Source: Paramecium pentaurelia (taxonomy: Eukaryota > Ciliophora > Oligohymenophorea > Peniculida > Parameciidae). From it: DNA of 64,000 nt. The position numbers and the translations under genes are program-made. Within the stretch, counting starts at the first letter, position 1; every line of letters starts with the position of its first letter. The DNA lies in contig CAJJDO010000142.1 in the NCBI GenBank assembly GCA_905183005.1, positions 145,734 through 209,733 on the forward strand, given 5' to 3'. Below the pieces are notes generated by a model, which had not been told where the DNA came from, made no database searches, and saw nothing but the letters and a program-made list of their open reading frames with translations. Positions 21,202 to 33,990 of the stretch are shown here, in pieces.

Positions 21202-23608
21202 ATGTTTTTCCCTGAATAGGAATATAAAACTAGTACAAAAGTATATATTATACATATATCTTAGAGTGAAGATGAATTGAAAAAATTAACTTTGGAAGAA
21301 GATTTAAGTGAATGTTAGAGATCCATTTATATATTAACTAAAGGATAATAATTATAAAAGAAAGCTGTATTTTATTTGTGAATTATCTCTAGATTTATTC
21401 TAATTTACATAAGATTTTAAAGGAACCTAATGCTTTTGAATTTCTATTCTAAGTTATAATGTAATTATATTAATACTAAAATTACAAGTGAAGAAATTTA
21501 ATAACAAGAAGAAGACAATTAAATTATTGCAGCTAAATCACTTTAGAAATTAATTAAAGAAAATTCACTTACTATTTAAGAATTATTACAAATCTATGAT
21601 TTGACATCTCAAATATTAAAAATATGGTCACTTCCTGTATTAAATGAATGGGTACAAACTATGGATCTTCTCTTAAGAACAATATGTCTTACCAATATTC
21701 TTATTCCAATTCAATAATTGATACTACTATTAACTGATAGTTCATAGCCAACAATATCAAGATAAAGTGCTGTCAAATTAATTGGTACTTTAGCATAAGT
21801 AATGTTCTCTTTACTATATAAGCTTCTTGGTAATTAAATCAAAGGTCCAATTCTTGATAGAACTAGAAATTTATGTTCAGATCATGATAAAGAAACTCGA
21901 TTGATTATGGCTGATAATGTATTGATTAAAGTTTGTTAATCAATTTCTAGTGATTTAATAGAATGTTATTTAATTGAAAAAATAATGGAACTATATTATG
22001 ATACAGATCTAATTGTAAGAAGTTCAGGTATGAAGTTATTTTTTACAATTGCAAATAATTTATCAGCAGATGAAATTAAAAATAGATGTACTAAATAATT
22101 TATTGATACAATATAAAGTCAAAATGAAGAGAATAAATTAGTTATGTCTAAAATTTGTGGGAGAGTATTTAATCTTGTAATTAAATATCTTTATTTATAA
22201 TTAGATAAAAGATTATTTAAATTAAAATTAAATTACACTTTTTATAAACATATACATTTCTTATGTAAAAAGTAAGAATGTTGATATAAGAGTCAATTTT
22301 GTTAGTAATTTCCCTGCTATTTTATCTTTGGCATCAAAAAAATTTGAATACTTTTAGGAATCTTATTTATTATGTTGTAATGATAATAATGAAATTGTTA
22401 TAAGAGCCATTATCAATTGTTTCCATGAAGTTGTACTACTTTCTGATAATACTGAAATATTATTTTAGATTTTCATCAACTTTATGAAATCAAAAAGTGT
22501 AACAATATTGGAAATTTTGATATTTAGATTTGCTTCAATTGTTAATTCTTTTTAAAAATAAGTATTATGTTCATAATATGCTTAGTCAGTAACAACCACA
22601 ATTTGGTCAACCAGTCCTTGAATTATTGAATAGTCTAATAACAAAGAATTTATGGGATTTCTAAATTGAATTACTAGATCAATTCTAAAAATGTCAATAG
22701 ATATTTAATGATGTAAATATGTTTATGAATGCAATGATTAATACAATATCTAAAGGTATTCCAAGAACTAAATAATTATGTTGTGATAATATAGCTTAAT
22801 ACTTAAGTCAATATGGAGATTTAAGAAAGAGAAAAGATTGGATAATTTAATTATATGATCTTTATTTCAAATCTGATATCTACTATAATCGAATCAATTT
22901 TATCAATATTGTGCAATCATTTTCTGAATATATATCTAAGAAATTATTCAAACAATATGAATTTTTTGATATTTTAATATTTTCAAAAGATCCTATTATG
23001 AATGTTAGAATGAGATTAATAAAGGTATCAAATTTATATTATTATTATAGATTTTACCATTGTTATATAAAAAAATAGATAGTGATGATTTAATTATCTT
23101 AAATATGTTTAATGAAGCAGTATAAGATTGTATTTAGAATGGATCTCGTTCTTTTTAATTTATGATTCAGTAAACAAAAGAGGAATTATTAAAACCAAAT
23201 GATGAAAATTTATTGAATAAGAAAGATTAAGAAATGATGGAAAAAGAAGAAATAATATTTAAATAGGATTAAAAATAAAGATAATTATTATTAGATTAAG
23301 AGAGAGATGATTTGGAAATTAATAAAATAGATTTAAATGATTACTTGAATAAATACAAAAAAAAATATCCATTAAGTAAAATCAAGAGTACCAATTAAAG
23401 TTAAACTAATTTATTCAAAAAATAATAAATTTAAAATGGAGTTTCTACCTTAATAATTAAGAAATCAGTTGATCTTGATTCCAGTAAGAGTCCATTAATA
23501 GAAAGTTCTTAAATTATTAAAAAACCTGTTTTGAAATCTAAAACTCCTACTACAAAGAGTATTTGTGATATTAAAAAGTAATTCAAGCTTCCAAGTATCA
23601 AAAAATGA
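21202..23608 (+). CDS. HEAT-repeat protein, PP4-regulatory-subunit-4-like
   Basis: The product is 748 aa with six introns (21241-21264, 21367-21392, 21461-21488, 22177-22204, 22562-22589, 23025-23050). The first 550 residues are helical with HEAT-like repeats, e.g. QSAVKLIGTLAQVMFSLLY, DLIVRSSGMKLFFTIANNL, VDIRVNFVSNFPAILSLA and DPIMNVRMRLIKILP. Hydrophobic positions and an Asp/Arg pair recur in each. The C-terminal 200 residues are charged and Lys/Gln/Ser-rich, probably disordered. This organisation resembles the scaffold subunits of PP2A-like phosphatases, PPP4R4 in particular, but any HEAT scaffold is possible. Phosphatase scaffolding is therefore inference. Confidence 0.8.
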
Positions 23609-23634
23609 AATATATATATATATATTTAAAATAT

Positions 23635-25678
23635 ATGAAATTACAAACAAGTAGTAGTTAAGAATATTTAAGTTTTAGACCATATGAAACAAAATAATCA
23701 AAGAATATATTCACTATTAATGATTCTAGATATAAACATATTAAAAGCTTAGAAAAAAAGAACAAATAGTTAACAAATAAATTAGTTGATCTATAAACTG
23801 ATTTAGAATAAATAGATGAATTCAAAATAGCTATATCATTAGATAGACCTCCAATGAAAAGTGCAAGAGCTTTGTTTTTTAGCACTAATGATGTTAAGAA
23901 GGGGAAGTTACAATTAGAACCTTAAGAACTTAATGATGATTTTCATCAAAGAAGAATTGAAATTATGAAGGCACAATTATTAAAATAATAAAGATATATT
24001 AAACGACTTACTACTATTTTACAAACTACCAGAAAATTTTATGAAGATCTTAGAGAATATATGGTATATAATCAAGTATCATATATTATAGTAATATTTT
24101 TCTTCAGTTTTGAGGTAATCTGCTTAAGGAAATGATTACTATATAGTTGAACAAAAGGAGACTATAGTATCTTAATAAATGATATAGTCTCCAACAAATA
24201 AGGAAGTAATAAATTAAAATGAAGAATTAAAACAATAAAAAAATTAGATCTAAAAAAAGGTTTAATTTACTCTTGATGATTCTTTTGATAAGTAATAAGC
24301 TTAAAGTAAGATACAAAGAATCACAAAAGATAAAGAATTTATGGAAGTGGCAGAAAAGTAACAATAATATATTTCATTAAAAAATTTGTTATAATAATTC
24401 AAAAGCAATGAAGATAGAGAAAATTTTATATCAACATTCACATTAGCATATTAAAAGATTATTGATTTTGAGAGAGGCAATCAAGATTATAGAAATCTAT
24501 TAGAAGTATAATAATAAGGAAAGAATCGAAAGGTATTTTATAAACATCCAATGAGATCTTTAATTTAAAGATATGGTCATTTCTTTCCTGTTAAGAGTAT
24601 TTACACAGCATTTCCTATGAAAGATAGAGAAAGATTAGATCATTTTTTAATATCACTTGAAGGGATGAGTTCACAAATATAAAGAGATTTATAAAAAGTA
24701 GATGCATTTTGGTTATTTAAATCAAATCCATTCTTTTTTAAATCAAATGATTATCGATAATCTATAGAATTACCTGTTTAATTATTAGAAGAACCATAAT
24801 TATTTGATGAATTTTTAGCAGAACCTGAAAAACATCGTGTTATAAATTTAGATTAAATGATGTTATCAAATTTAGAAAAAGATCTTTTATAATTAATGGA
24901 TAATTTGATGGAGATATAAAAGAAATTTAAGAATGAATGTAATTAATTATCATTTCTATAAAAACCTTAAATATCTAAGATTTCTGATTAATTAAGAAAA
25001 TCATTAGAAAGTTTGGTTTGTTTATCAAGTATGATTGGAAATAATAATTTATAAACAATAAATAAAATGTATGTGATTGGTTAAAAGGATGCTTATTTAT
25101 ATTCTCATTAAATTTTTAGTTAGAATGATTTCGATTCAAAATATTAAATGTTAGAATTATTATTAAGTGATCTTTGTTCATTAGTATAAGTAAATGAGAT
25201 GATAATTGTAAAGAAGGCATTAATGATGTTAAAAAGTATAAAAAATATTTATGAAATATAAAAAATGATCACAACTATTCGTGAATCTGAAATAGTTCTA
25301 TTGAAATAGAAACTTGATTTATTATTATAAGACTATTCAGGTGTAAATGCATTTATAATAAATGCAGAATAGTAAGTAAAAGGATTTTTCAATTAAATAG
25401 GTAATAAATTTACTTAAGTGAATAATGTTTGTAATGTATTTTTGGAAAGTGAAAAGATTATGGATTAATAAAGTAGAAAGTAATTTGGATAGAATTTAAA
25501 GAAATAACTTAAGGATATAACTGATTATATTGCAAGTCTTACTTAAATAGAAAGGAATGATAATTCTATAAATATAAAATAATTATAATAGGAATTTGAT
25601 AAGAAAGTGAGTACATTTTATGTAAGAAGTGAATAATTACAAAGAATGAATGAATAGATATCTAAGCGTTTACAATGA
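23635..25678 (+). CDS. Coiled-coil protein, 671 aa
   Basis: One 28-nt intron (24064-24091) follows an ATG 26 nt downstream of the previous stop. The protein is 671 aa, dominated by Gln, Lys, Glu and Leu, with several long coiled-coil stretches separated by a more ordered middle part (about residues 290-390, e.g. YGHFFPVKSIYTAFPMKDR). No catalytic motif, membrane helix or signal peptide. Ciliates have many cytoskeletal proteins of this kind, but I cannot name the family. Confidence 0.8.
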
Positions 25679-25750
25679 AAATGATAATTTTAATATAATT
25701 TCTACATTTAATTAATCTAATTATAATATATATATTAATAAAAATTAATT

Positions 25751-26337
25751 ATGTAATTTTTTACACCTAAATTCTCTTTTGTGGTTCACAAAACCTTCAA
25801 ATAAAAGTTATTGGCTAGAAAAGAAAAGAGACGTTTTAGGGGATTAAATGTTTATGTCCCTGAGTTTACAGGAGAAGGCTCTATTCATCCTTGGTTAGAT
25901 GCAAAGAGAATCAAATTATTGACCAAATTTTATGAAGATCATCGTAATAAACATCGTTTTACATTCAAATTATCTTCAGATGATAAAAAGAAATTGAATG
26001 AAGTTATGTAAAATTATGCAGAAATACATGTAAAAGATGAGATTATTCATTAAAGTATTTGAGAATGCTCTAAGAAAAATATTGGCTAGATAAACATACA
26101 GAAGTTATTATGAATGTGTAAAAGGAAGTTAACAGTTTACCATATGTCTTGAAAAGTGAATTGGATAGAAAATTAAGTGAAAAAGAAATGGAATATTATG
26201 ATCGTCCATAACTAGAACCTGATTCTGTTTATTTTGAATAACGTTTACGTACCTTACCAGAAGAAGAAGCATTAAACTTTGAATTTGCTTAAAGATTGTT
26301 CAGAATAGCATAAGATAAACTTGCTTAGAATGAGTGA
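25751..26337 (+). CDS. Small basic protein, possibly mitochondrial
   Basis: ATG 25751 to TGA 26335-26337 with one 26-nt intron (26030-26055); 186 aa. The first 24 residues contain Lys, His, Phe and Gln but no acidic residue (MQFFTPKFSFVVHKTF...), as in mitochondrial presequences. Then comes a conserved-looking core (RRFRGLNVYVPEFTGEG, WLDAKRIKLLTKFYEDHR) and an acidic, helical C-terminus (LSEKEMEYYDRPQLEPD). Size and composition would suit a lineage-specific mitochondrial ribosomal protein, but that is a guess. An internal ATG at 25811 is not needed because the frame is open upstream. Confidence 0.75.
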
Positions 26338-26376
26338 TTAATATATATAGACAGTTAATTATATTTTGAAAATCAA

Positions 26377-28601
26377 ATGGGAGCAAATGATTCAAAACCA
26401 ATTTACAAACTCTATGAGCATTTTAAATAGATCAATGTACACAATAATGGTAAGTTCCATTATATCATATTCAGACTTTCCTCATTGCCAGATCTTATAA
26501 CACAAACGTGATCCTAATCAATAATTAATCTTACGTACAATCAGTATGACAGATGAAGCATATTTTAAAAAGACTGTTAATCAATATTAAATTAGATAAA
26601 AGATCAACCATCCTAATATTCTAAATCTAAGTAATTACTTTTATGAATTTGAACAATAACTATGTGGATAATTTTACAAAGTGAATTTATTATTTGAATA
26701 TCCATAAAGTAATTTAGAAAGAGTACAAATTATGAATGAAAATCAATTAATTGAATATCTCAAATAAGCAATTTTTGGATTAGCATGTATGTAAAAAAAT
26801 GAAATTCCACATAATACATTATAACTTAAATATTTATATTTAATGGATGGAATTGTTAAAGTAAGTGATCCTTAGTATTTCCAATAAAATACAAATTATG
26901 TTCAAATATTATAAAATCCTAATTGTATGGAATCAATTTATTTATCTCCTAATTTGGTTAATACAATTAGGAAAAATAATTGGTAACCTAAACACAATCA
27001 ATATAAAAGTGATTTATTTACTTTAGGAATGCTTTTTTTACAATTAGGATTGAATTAAGTAAATAATGATTGTTATAATTACATCTAAGGTAAATTTTTG
27101 GAAGAATAATTGAGTATTAAACTCTAAAAATTAAGAATTCAACATAGTTAAGTATTTTGTGATTTAATTTAAATGATGCTTATTACTTAAGAAGATTAAA
27201 GACCTGATATAATTTAAATGGAATAAATAATTAATTCAAATTAATTCACAGGAAAAATCTATTAATAACAACCAAATATAATACCTAAATAGATCATACC
27301 AATCTAACCAATAGGATTAATAGATACAATCCATTAACCAAGTACTAACTCATTATAATTGGAATAATTTCCATATAATGTATAAATTAATTAATCAAAG
27401 AGAATTAATCAAGTTCAAAATATATCACCTATAAAATACACTCATCAATTTACTATTAAAACAACTTAATCATAACGAAGTTCTACACCCATTAGTAAGG
27501 TTATGATTCCAACTTAATAAGTCTAATAATAAATTAGAGATAGTTCAGTACCTAAACAATAAACTCAAATTTAGAATATTAGTTAAAGATAAATAAATCA
27601 TGAATACTTAAATAACTATTCAAAAATCTCTATTTAAAATAATACAACAATAACACCAACTACAGATTAATCTATTTTAAGCAATAAAAGTTTACTTCAA
27701 TAAATAAATCTTCCTCCTAAATTGCCAGTTAATTAAATAAATTAAACTAATTCGAAATTCCAATAGATAAATTAATCATCTGAATCTAAAATACTTCCTA
27801 TATAAGTATTTTCAATACAATTAGATTAATGTGATTCTTTGTCAAAGTTTTATCCATCAGAATTGTGTAGTAAACATTCTTAGTTTGATGAGAACCTAGA
27901 TTCTTAAGGAAATGATGAAAATGATACTTAGAGATAAGGAAATAATGAATACTCATAGATTTTATGTGATACTACTAATCTCCCATAATAATTTAAAAAT
28001 ACTTTAACTAAAGAATTTAGTTTGCCATATGAGATTTCAAAAAACAAAGATTAAAAGGTTAATGAATCAGAATTTGTTGTCGAACATTATGGAAATGGTT
28101 CTCGTTATGAAGGAATGAAAAAGAATGGAATGAGACATGGATAGGGAAGATTTTATTATTAGGATGGTGGTTTGTATGATGGAGAATGGAAAGAGAATAA
28201 AATGCATGGGGAAGGTAATTGTTTAATCTTATTTTTAGGAACATTATATTATGGAACAGGATAACCAGCATATGAGGGATAATGGAGTGAGGATCAATTT
28301 CATGGTTTTGGAACTTTGTATAATGAACATCCTTAGTATTCAGAGGAATGCTTTGATTATAGGGATTTTGATAATGTTGAAGAGTAAGAATTATAGAGAT
28401 TATTATTATAGTTATTGGACTAAATATAGTGGTAGTTTTAAGATGGATAATAAGGAAGGATAGGGAAGTTTGCATTTAACAAATGGGGAGAGATTTGTAG
28501 GATGTTTTGAGAGGGATTTAATAAATGGTAAGGGAGTATTTTATAGAATGGATGGGAAGATGATGGAGGGGAGATGGGTGGATAATAAATTAGTTTATTG
28601 A
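26377..28601 (+). CDS. Degenerate kinase domain fused to MORN repeats
   Basis: The product is 715 aa with three introns (26450-26474, 28215-28238, 28384-28411). Residues ~20-275 follow the kinase fold (INHPNILNLSNYFYEF, LKQAIFGLACMQ, YKSDLFTLGMLFLQLGL). But the glycine loop and ATP lysine are not recognisable, the HRDxxxxN loop is HNTLQLKYL (from residue 137), and DFG reads DPQ. Catalysis is thus very unlikely. A long Gln/Asn/Pro/Ser-rich disordered linker (about 280-560) leads to MORN repeats from residue 569 (YEGMKKNGMRHGQGRF, YDGEWKENKMHGEG, YEGQWSEDQFHGFG, YSGSFKMDNKEGQG, FERDLINGKGVF). MORN repeats often bind membranes or the cell cortex. Confidence 0.88.
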
Positions 28602-28686
28602 ATTATAATTGATAATCTCATTAATTGTAAATATATTTTAAAATTTGTTTGTTTAAATATTTAATTATTTTTAAATCATTTTAATT

Positions 28687-30826
28687 ATGCCTAAGGGTCA
28701 TACATAGTAGAGAAATAAGGCATTTAAGGGAGAATCGAAGCGTAGAGCAAAGTAGAAGAGTGAGGGCAAATTGAAGAAGAAAATAAAGAAATAAGAGATC
28801 AAACAAACTAAAAGTAAGGATGGTTAATAGGAAATACAGATTGAGAAAAAAGTGAAGGATTAAGAATAGAAAGAGAGAGTAGTTAAAACAGTAAACACAA
28901 AAATCATAGCCATGTTTCCAATGAATTAATAATCCAACATAGCTGCATTAAAGTATAAGATGTGAATATCATTAGATTTCGATTAATGTAGCATCTCAAT
29001 ATATAATAAGTTGGAATAAGTTCTTATTGCACTTAAGATTGTTTTTTGAATGTGGAGGCAAATGGGAAATTAATAAAATAACCATTAAGATTTATATTCT
29101 TGGATAGAAATGCTGAATAAATACTAGATGCATGTAAAGTGGCAGACATAATATGTCCAGTATTGTCTTGTAGAGATTGTAATACAAATACAATAAGTTT
29201 GGATCCTCATAGTAATGCAAATGCATTTGATGAATAGGGTTATAAATTGCTTAGTAATTTGAGAGCTTAAGGAATGGTTTAATAGGTATGTTATATATAA
29301 GATTTGGATGAAATAAGTTAGAGTAAAAAGAATGTAGTTAAGAAATTGTTTACAAGATACTTTGAGAGTGAATTTCCTGGATCTCATATAGTTGATGATT
29401 GTTCAACTTTGATGAGAAGTGTTGTTGTGTTACATGAATAAGCAGTAGAATGGAGAGATACACATGGATATATGTTACCTGATGATTTAGCTTATGTGAA
29501 TGGAGAATTGAGTATTACAGGTACATGGAGAGGATAGAATGGATTAAGTGCTGATTAATTAATACATATTACAGGAGTTGATGATTTCTAAATTGCACGG
29601 ATTGAATTATTAGGAATGATTGAGTAAGTATACGAATCAAACTAACCAGAATCTTTGGATCCAATATGTAGAGACAAATAACATGATATTGGAGATTGTG
29701 ATGATCTATTGAAAGATATAGCAGGAATGCAATTACAGGAAGAAGAAGAACAAATGATTGAATAAGAAAGTGATGTTAGTTATGAAGATCTTGATAAAGA
29801 ATTTGAAGATGAAGCTTAAAAGAAAAGAGAATAATTTGAAATTTTACATAGAGATCCTGAAGATTTAGATTATGAAGATGAAGTTGAATATGGAGTTGAA
29901 GTTAAATTGAGGGAACGATATGATAAATATCAAGGATTAAAGAATATTAGAACTAGTGAATTTGATCCTCTTACATTTTTACCAGATGAGGCTGAAAAAA
30001 TCTATAATTTCAGATTTTTGAAAAAGATTAAGTAGGATGTTTTGGAAGAAATGAAACAGAAGGAATAAATAAAACCTGGATAAAGAATAAAAATTACATT
30101 AAGAAATGTACCTGAATTGATTGTGCAAAGACTTACTTAACCTAATAAGATATATGTTATTTCTGGATTATTAAAACATGAAAGGAAGATGACATAAATG
30201 CATGTGAGATTTCATAGACATTAGATGCATAATTGTGTTCTCAAATCCAAACATTAAGTATTTGCATAAATTGGATTTAGAAGAGCTCATGTCAATCCAA
30301 TATATTCTCGTATTCTTAATGTAATTATATATATCTAATATTTAGAATTGTAGTAAAACAAAATATGTTAAAGAAATAAAGGATGATACATTTTATTTAG
30401 CTTCTTTCTATTTTTATAATTCATTTCCATAACAACCTGTTATCTTTTGGTAAAATGATTTTGATTTCAGAAACAATGAAATTATGGGAGTTGGAGATAT
30501 ATAAAGATGTGATACTTTCCAAGTAATCTTAAAGAGAATTGTTCTTACTGGATATCCTGTAAAAATAAATAAGAGGAAAGCAGTCATCAGAATGATGTTC
30601 TTCAATCCACTTGATATCAAATTCTTTAAACCTATAGAACTCTCTACGAAATTGGGATTAAGAGTATTATATTTATTTATTTATTCTTTAGGGAAATATT
30701 CTAGAACCTTTAGGTACACATGGTTTAATGAAATGTATGTTCAATAATTTTGTCAAACCTAATGATGTTATCAGTCTCTAATTGTATAAGAGAGTTCATC
30801 CTAAATTTGTGAATATTTAAATATGA
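28687..30826 (+). CDS. TSR1: TSR1 pre-40S ribosome biogenesis factor
   Basis: TSR1 is a GTPase-like but catalytically inactive factor that binds pre-40S particles. The product is 687 aa with introns at 28953-28975, 30321-30345 and 30664-30691. A very basic N-terminus (HTQQRNKAFKGESKRRAKQ) is followed by the degenerate translation-factor domain (IAMFPMNQQSN at the P-loop position, with no GxxGxGKS). Next come the AARP2CN-type region and an acidic stretch (SYEDLDKEFEDEAQKKRE). After that, LPDEAEKIYNFRFLKK and the C-terminal RIBIOP_C domain: QRITLRNVPELIVQRL-like, MTQMHVRFHRHQMHNCVLKS, FAQIGFRRAHVNPIYS, and the ending GTHGLMKCMFNNFVKPND. BBS5 begins only 10 nt after its stop. Confidence 0.93.
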
Positions 30827-30836
30827 AATATTTATT

Positions 30837-31829
30837 ATGTGTGAAGAATTTCTGTACGATCGTACCATTCATTTTGATATTGCTGTCTCTAAGTTGAATA
30901 TGTAGAAAGGTGAAAAAACCTTATACATGTGGTAAGATGTGGAAGACATTAAAGGAAACCCAGATCAATTTGGTCGATTAATAATAACAAACACAAGAAT
31001 TTTATGGTGGAGTGAACGTAATAATAGTGTGAATCTCAGTATTGGTTTGGGGACAATATTTCATATTGAACAGAAAGTCACTAATAATAATCGTACATTT
31101 GGAACTCTTTTTCGAACCAAACTAAACTATGGATAAAATGCTGGATAAAAATATGAATTCCATTTTAATAGTCCAGATAAAAAACTTTATGAATCATTAG
31201 TAAATATCTAAAGATTATATACTTAAACTCTATTACATCGTGAAATAAAAGTATAATTCGCAATGATTTCCCAAAAGAAACTCAATTTATCAGAAAGAGA
31301 ATAAATAATTAATCAATATTTGAATACAATTAGTGTTGCTAATGATTAATAAGATGTGAGTGGTACTCTTATCTTTACAAATGTTCGATTTGTTTGGTAT
31401 TCTGCTACAAATGATCTGTTTAATATTAGTATACCATGGATAGCAGTAAAGAAAATAAGTAAAAAAACTACAAAAGGTTTATATACTATGATAATTGAAA
31501 CATATTCAGAATTTGGAGGATATTTTGTAGGTTACAGAAATATTGAAATAGATAATATGATAAAAGAATGTAATAAATTACATGCATTTTATATTGAAAA
31601 TCCTATATATGGAATTGAAGTTTAAGAGAAATAATAACCTGCTGTTTAGAAATTTGATGAAAGAGTATAAGTAGTTTAGAGTGTATATAATTAAGCAGCT
31701 AGATATCAAGCAAATGAAAATAATGATACATAAAATGATATAGTATATTGTTAAGAATTGGGATTAGCTATTTAGAAACTACCTGGAGATGTTAAATTAA
31801 GTGATTTATGGAATATTATTAAATATTGA
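30837..31829 (+). CDS. BBS5: BBS5, BBSome subunit
   Basis: BBS5 is the phosphoinositide-binding PH-domain subunit of the BBSome, which moves membrane proteins in and out of cilia. The frame is intronless, 330 aa, near the usual 340. Two DM16/PH-like repeats are visible: the first with VEDIKGNPDQFGRLIITNTR and ILWWSERNNSVNLSIGLG, the second with QDVSGTLIFTNVRFVWYSA and NDLFNISIPWIAVKKI. Conserved elements follow: SEFGGYFVGY, ECNKLHAFYIENPIYGIE and the C-terminal CQELGLAIQKLPGDVKLSDL-like ending. The ATG lies 10 nt after the TSR1 stop, leaving almost no room for a separate promoter and 3' UTR. Confidence 0.95.
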
Positions 31830-31865
31830 TTTATTTATATAGATATAATAATATTTTAAATCACA

Positions 31866-33920
31866 TCATCTGACTAAGATATTTGTATACTCTATAATAA
31901 TATTAATATTATATTACTTTGTTGATAAGGATGGTACAAATGTAATTATAACAAATATCATAATTCTCATTTGTTTTTTGAAATTGGCATCAAATATACC
32001 AATAAATTTATCATGACATTTCTTTACATCTCTTTCTACATTACTTTATATCTTTTCTAAACAACTTTTCATTTCTGCTACTTTCTCTCTCATTATTACC
32101 ATTTCTTCAGTTTCTATTATATCTACTTTATTTTTAACATTCCTTTATATTGGCATTTACATTCTCTTTCTTTAATATGTGTATATCAATTCAATCACTT
32201 GTCTATATATTCTATTATCTACTATATCTTTATTCTTAAAATAATAATCAAATAATGTGTATAAATCTTCATATATTGCAGTAAGTTTATGAATATTCTA
32301 ATGTAATTATCATTGTTTACTGCATCTATTTCATTAAAAGTCTGATTGAAATTAGAACCTTGGTAGATTCTACCCATACATATTACAAAAGATAATACTA
32401 TATCTGCATGAATGTTATATAATAGAACATCATCATCACAATAATTTATAGCTCTCATAAATGGTAATTCAAAATTGCACAATGTAAATCCACCAAAACA
32501 CATTGCTCCATAAAGAGCAAGAAAACCATAAACATAATTATATTCAGTTTTCTTTTTCTTTTCAATATAAATTACAACTGTTCTCATAAGATTCCAACTC
32601 TAAAGACTAAGTGAACATGTAATATCAATTAATTCATGTAAAGCATTTTCTTAATCCATATCTATAGTAATAATTTTATTTAAAGCTTATAAAATATAAT
32701 TTCTAGTTTTCAGATCATCATTTAATACTAATTAGAATATAACCGATAAAAAATGCATATAAAATCCCATAAAAATAACTGAATAAATGAGAGTGTAAGG
32801 ATGAATAGGCCAAAATAAAAAGAATATTGGTATTAATACTTTTAGAGTGATTAAAGTTATTACTACTAAGATTTATAAATTTCTATCAGGAATTAAATAT
32901 TTTCTAGTATAAATATAATGTGGTAATAGAAAATGTTAGAATACACTTCTATTACCATTAAATCCTAAATCTTAAAGATAATCCAAAACAGACTTTGCCT
33001 TCTCTACTTCTTTAATTAATTTTGATTTCCTTTTTTTAGTCATAGGTGATGCCTATATTTCACTATTTATAAAATCTGAACACATGCTAAAGTAAATCAT
33101 AGTAGGATCTAAATTCTCTTTATCAATTATGTGATCAACTTATTTAGAGAATTATTGAATAGTGTTGAGATTATCTTTGTCTTAAGAATCTTAAGCTCTA
33201 ATGAAATCCATATGTGCTCTACCTAAACCAATATTATAGAAATTCTGTTGGCTAAATAAGAAAGAAAAGTTGAAAGAAAACACATATCTTTATTCTTTGT
33301 CTTTTTAAGTTCTAATTTATTGCTAAATCATAATATTAAATTTTTTACAGCTTTTTCTATTTCCACTTCTTCTATTTTAACCAACTCCTTTTGAGTTATG
33401 AATATTGCATATAACATAATGAATAAGACACAATTAACTGCCCAATGAAAATATTCTCTATTCACCTCTGACAATTCTTTAATGTTTAGGATTTGAAGTT
33501 ACCTGAATGATTAAACAGACCATACAAAAAGATTGTATAAATACAGGCTATGCAAATACAAAGCATATAATCATAGACGTATTACCTTAATTACAATATA
33601 GATTAAAATGAATTACTTCATATATTATTATCGAAATGTCTTGTCTGTATCAACTTTACGTAGTAATTTAAAAATATAGAGACTCACAATCATGTAACTA
33701 AAATAAACAGGACCAGAATTATATAGCATAAGAGCAATTCTTCTTAACAGACATTTTAATTGATATTTTCTTTTATTAGTCCAGAACTTATGTTCAGATT
33801 CATCATCTACTAAAATATCAAAGGTATTATGATGTTGATTCTAGATCAATTATTATTTATTACAATAATAGCCAATGAAGTGTTTAGAATAGAGTCTTAA
33901 TGACCATGATGTATATTCAT
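31866..33920 (-). CDS. Multi-pass membrane protein of unknown function
   Basis: ATG 33920 to TGA 31866 with five introns (33841-33863, 33548-33578, 33477-33502, 33323-33348, 32298-32320). The second starts GTC and is fitted by frame. The product is 641 aa with several hydrophobic segments, e.g. IALMLYNSGPVYFSYMIVSL, WAVNCVLFIMLYAIFI, ILVVITLITLKVLIPIFFLF, LIYSVIFMGFYMHFLSVIF, YGFLALYGAMCFGGFTL and, near the C-terminus, QMRIMIFVIITFVPSL. Charged Lys/Gln-rich loops separate them and a coiled-coil-like stretch precedes the last one. No transporter or channel signature is recognised. It diverges from the kinase gene at 33991 across only 70 nt. Confidence 0.8.
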
Positions 33921-33990
33921 TTTATATATTTTATATTTTTCAAATATTGATAATTATTTAGAGAGTAAAACTGTATGTAATTTTAATCTA
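33921..33990. promoter_or_regulatory. Minimal divergent intergenic region, 70 nt
   Basis: Seventy nt separate the start codons of a minus-strand membrane protein and a plus-strand kinase, so both promoters and 5' UTRs must fit here or overlap the coding regions. The sequence is AT-rich without an evident motif. The regulatory role is inferred from position only. Confidence 0.35.

Noticed and set aside
28059..28475. 138-aa minus-strand ORF with standard code
   Set aside because: It is antisense to the MORN repeats of 26377-28601, whose plus-strand frame has clear repeats and clean introns; the composition (His/Ile-rich) is a shadow effect.
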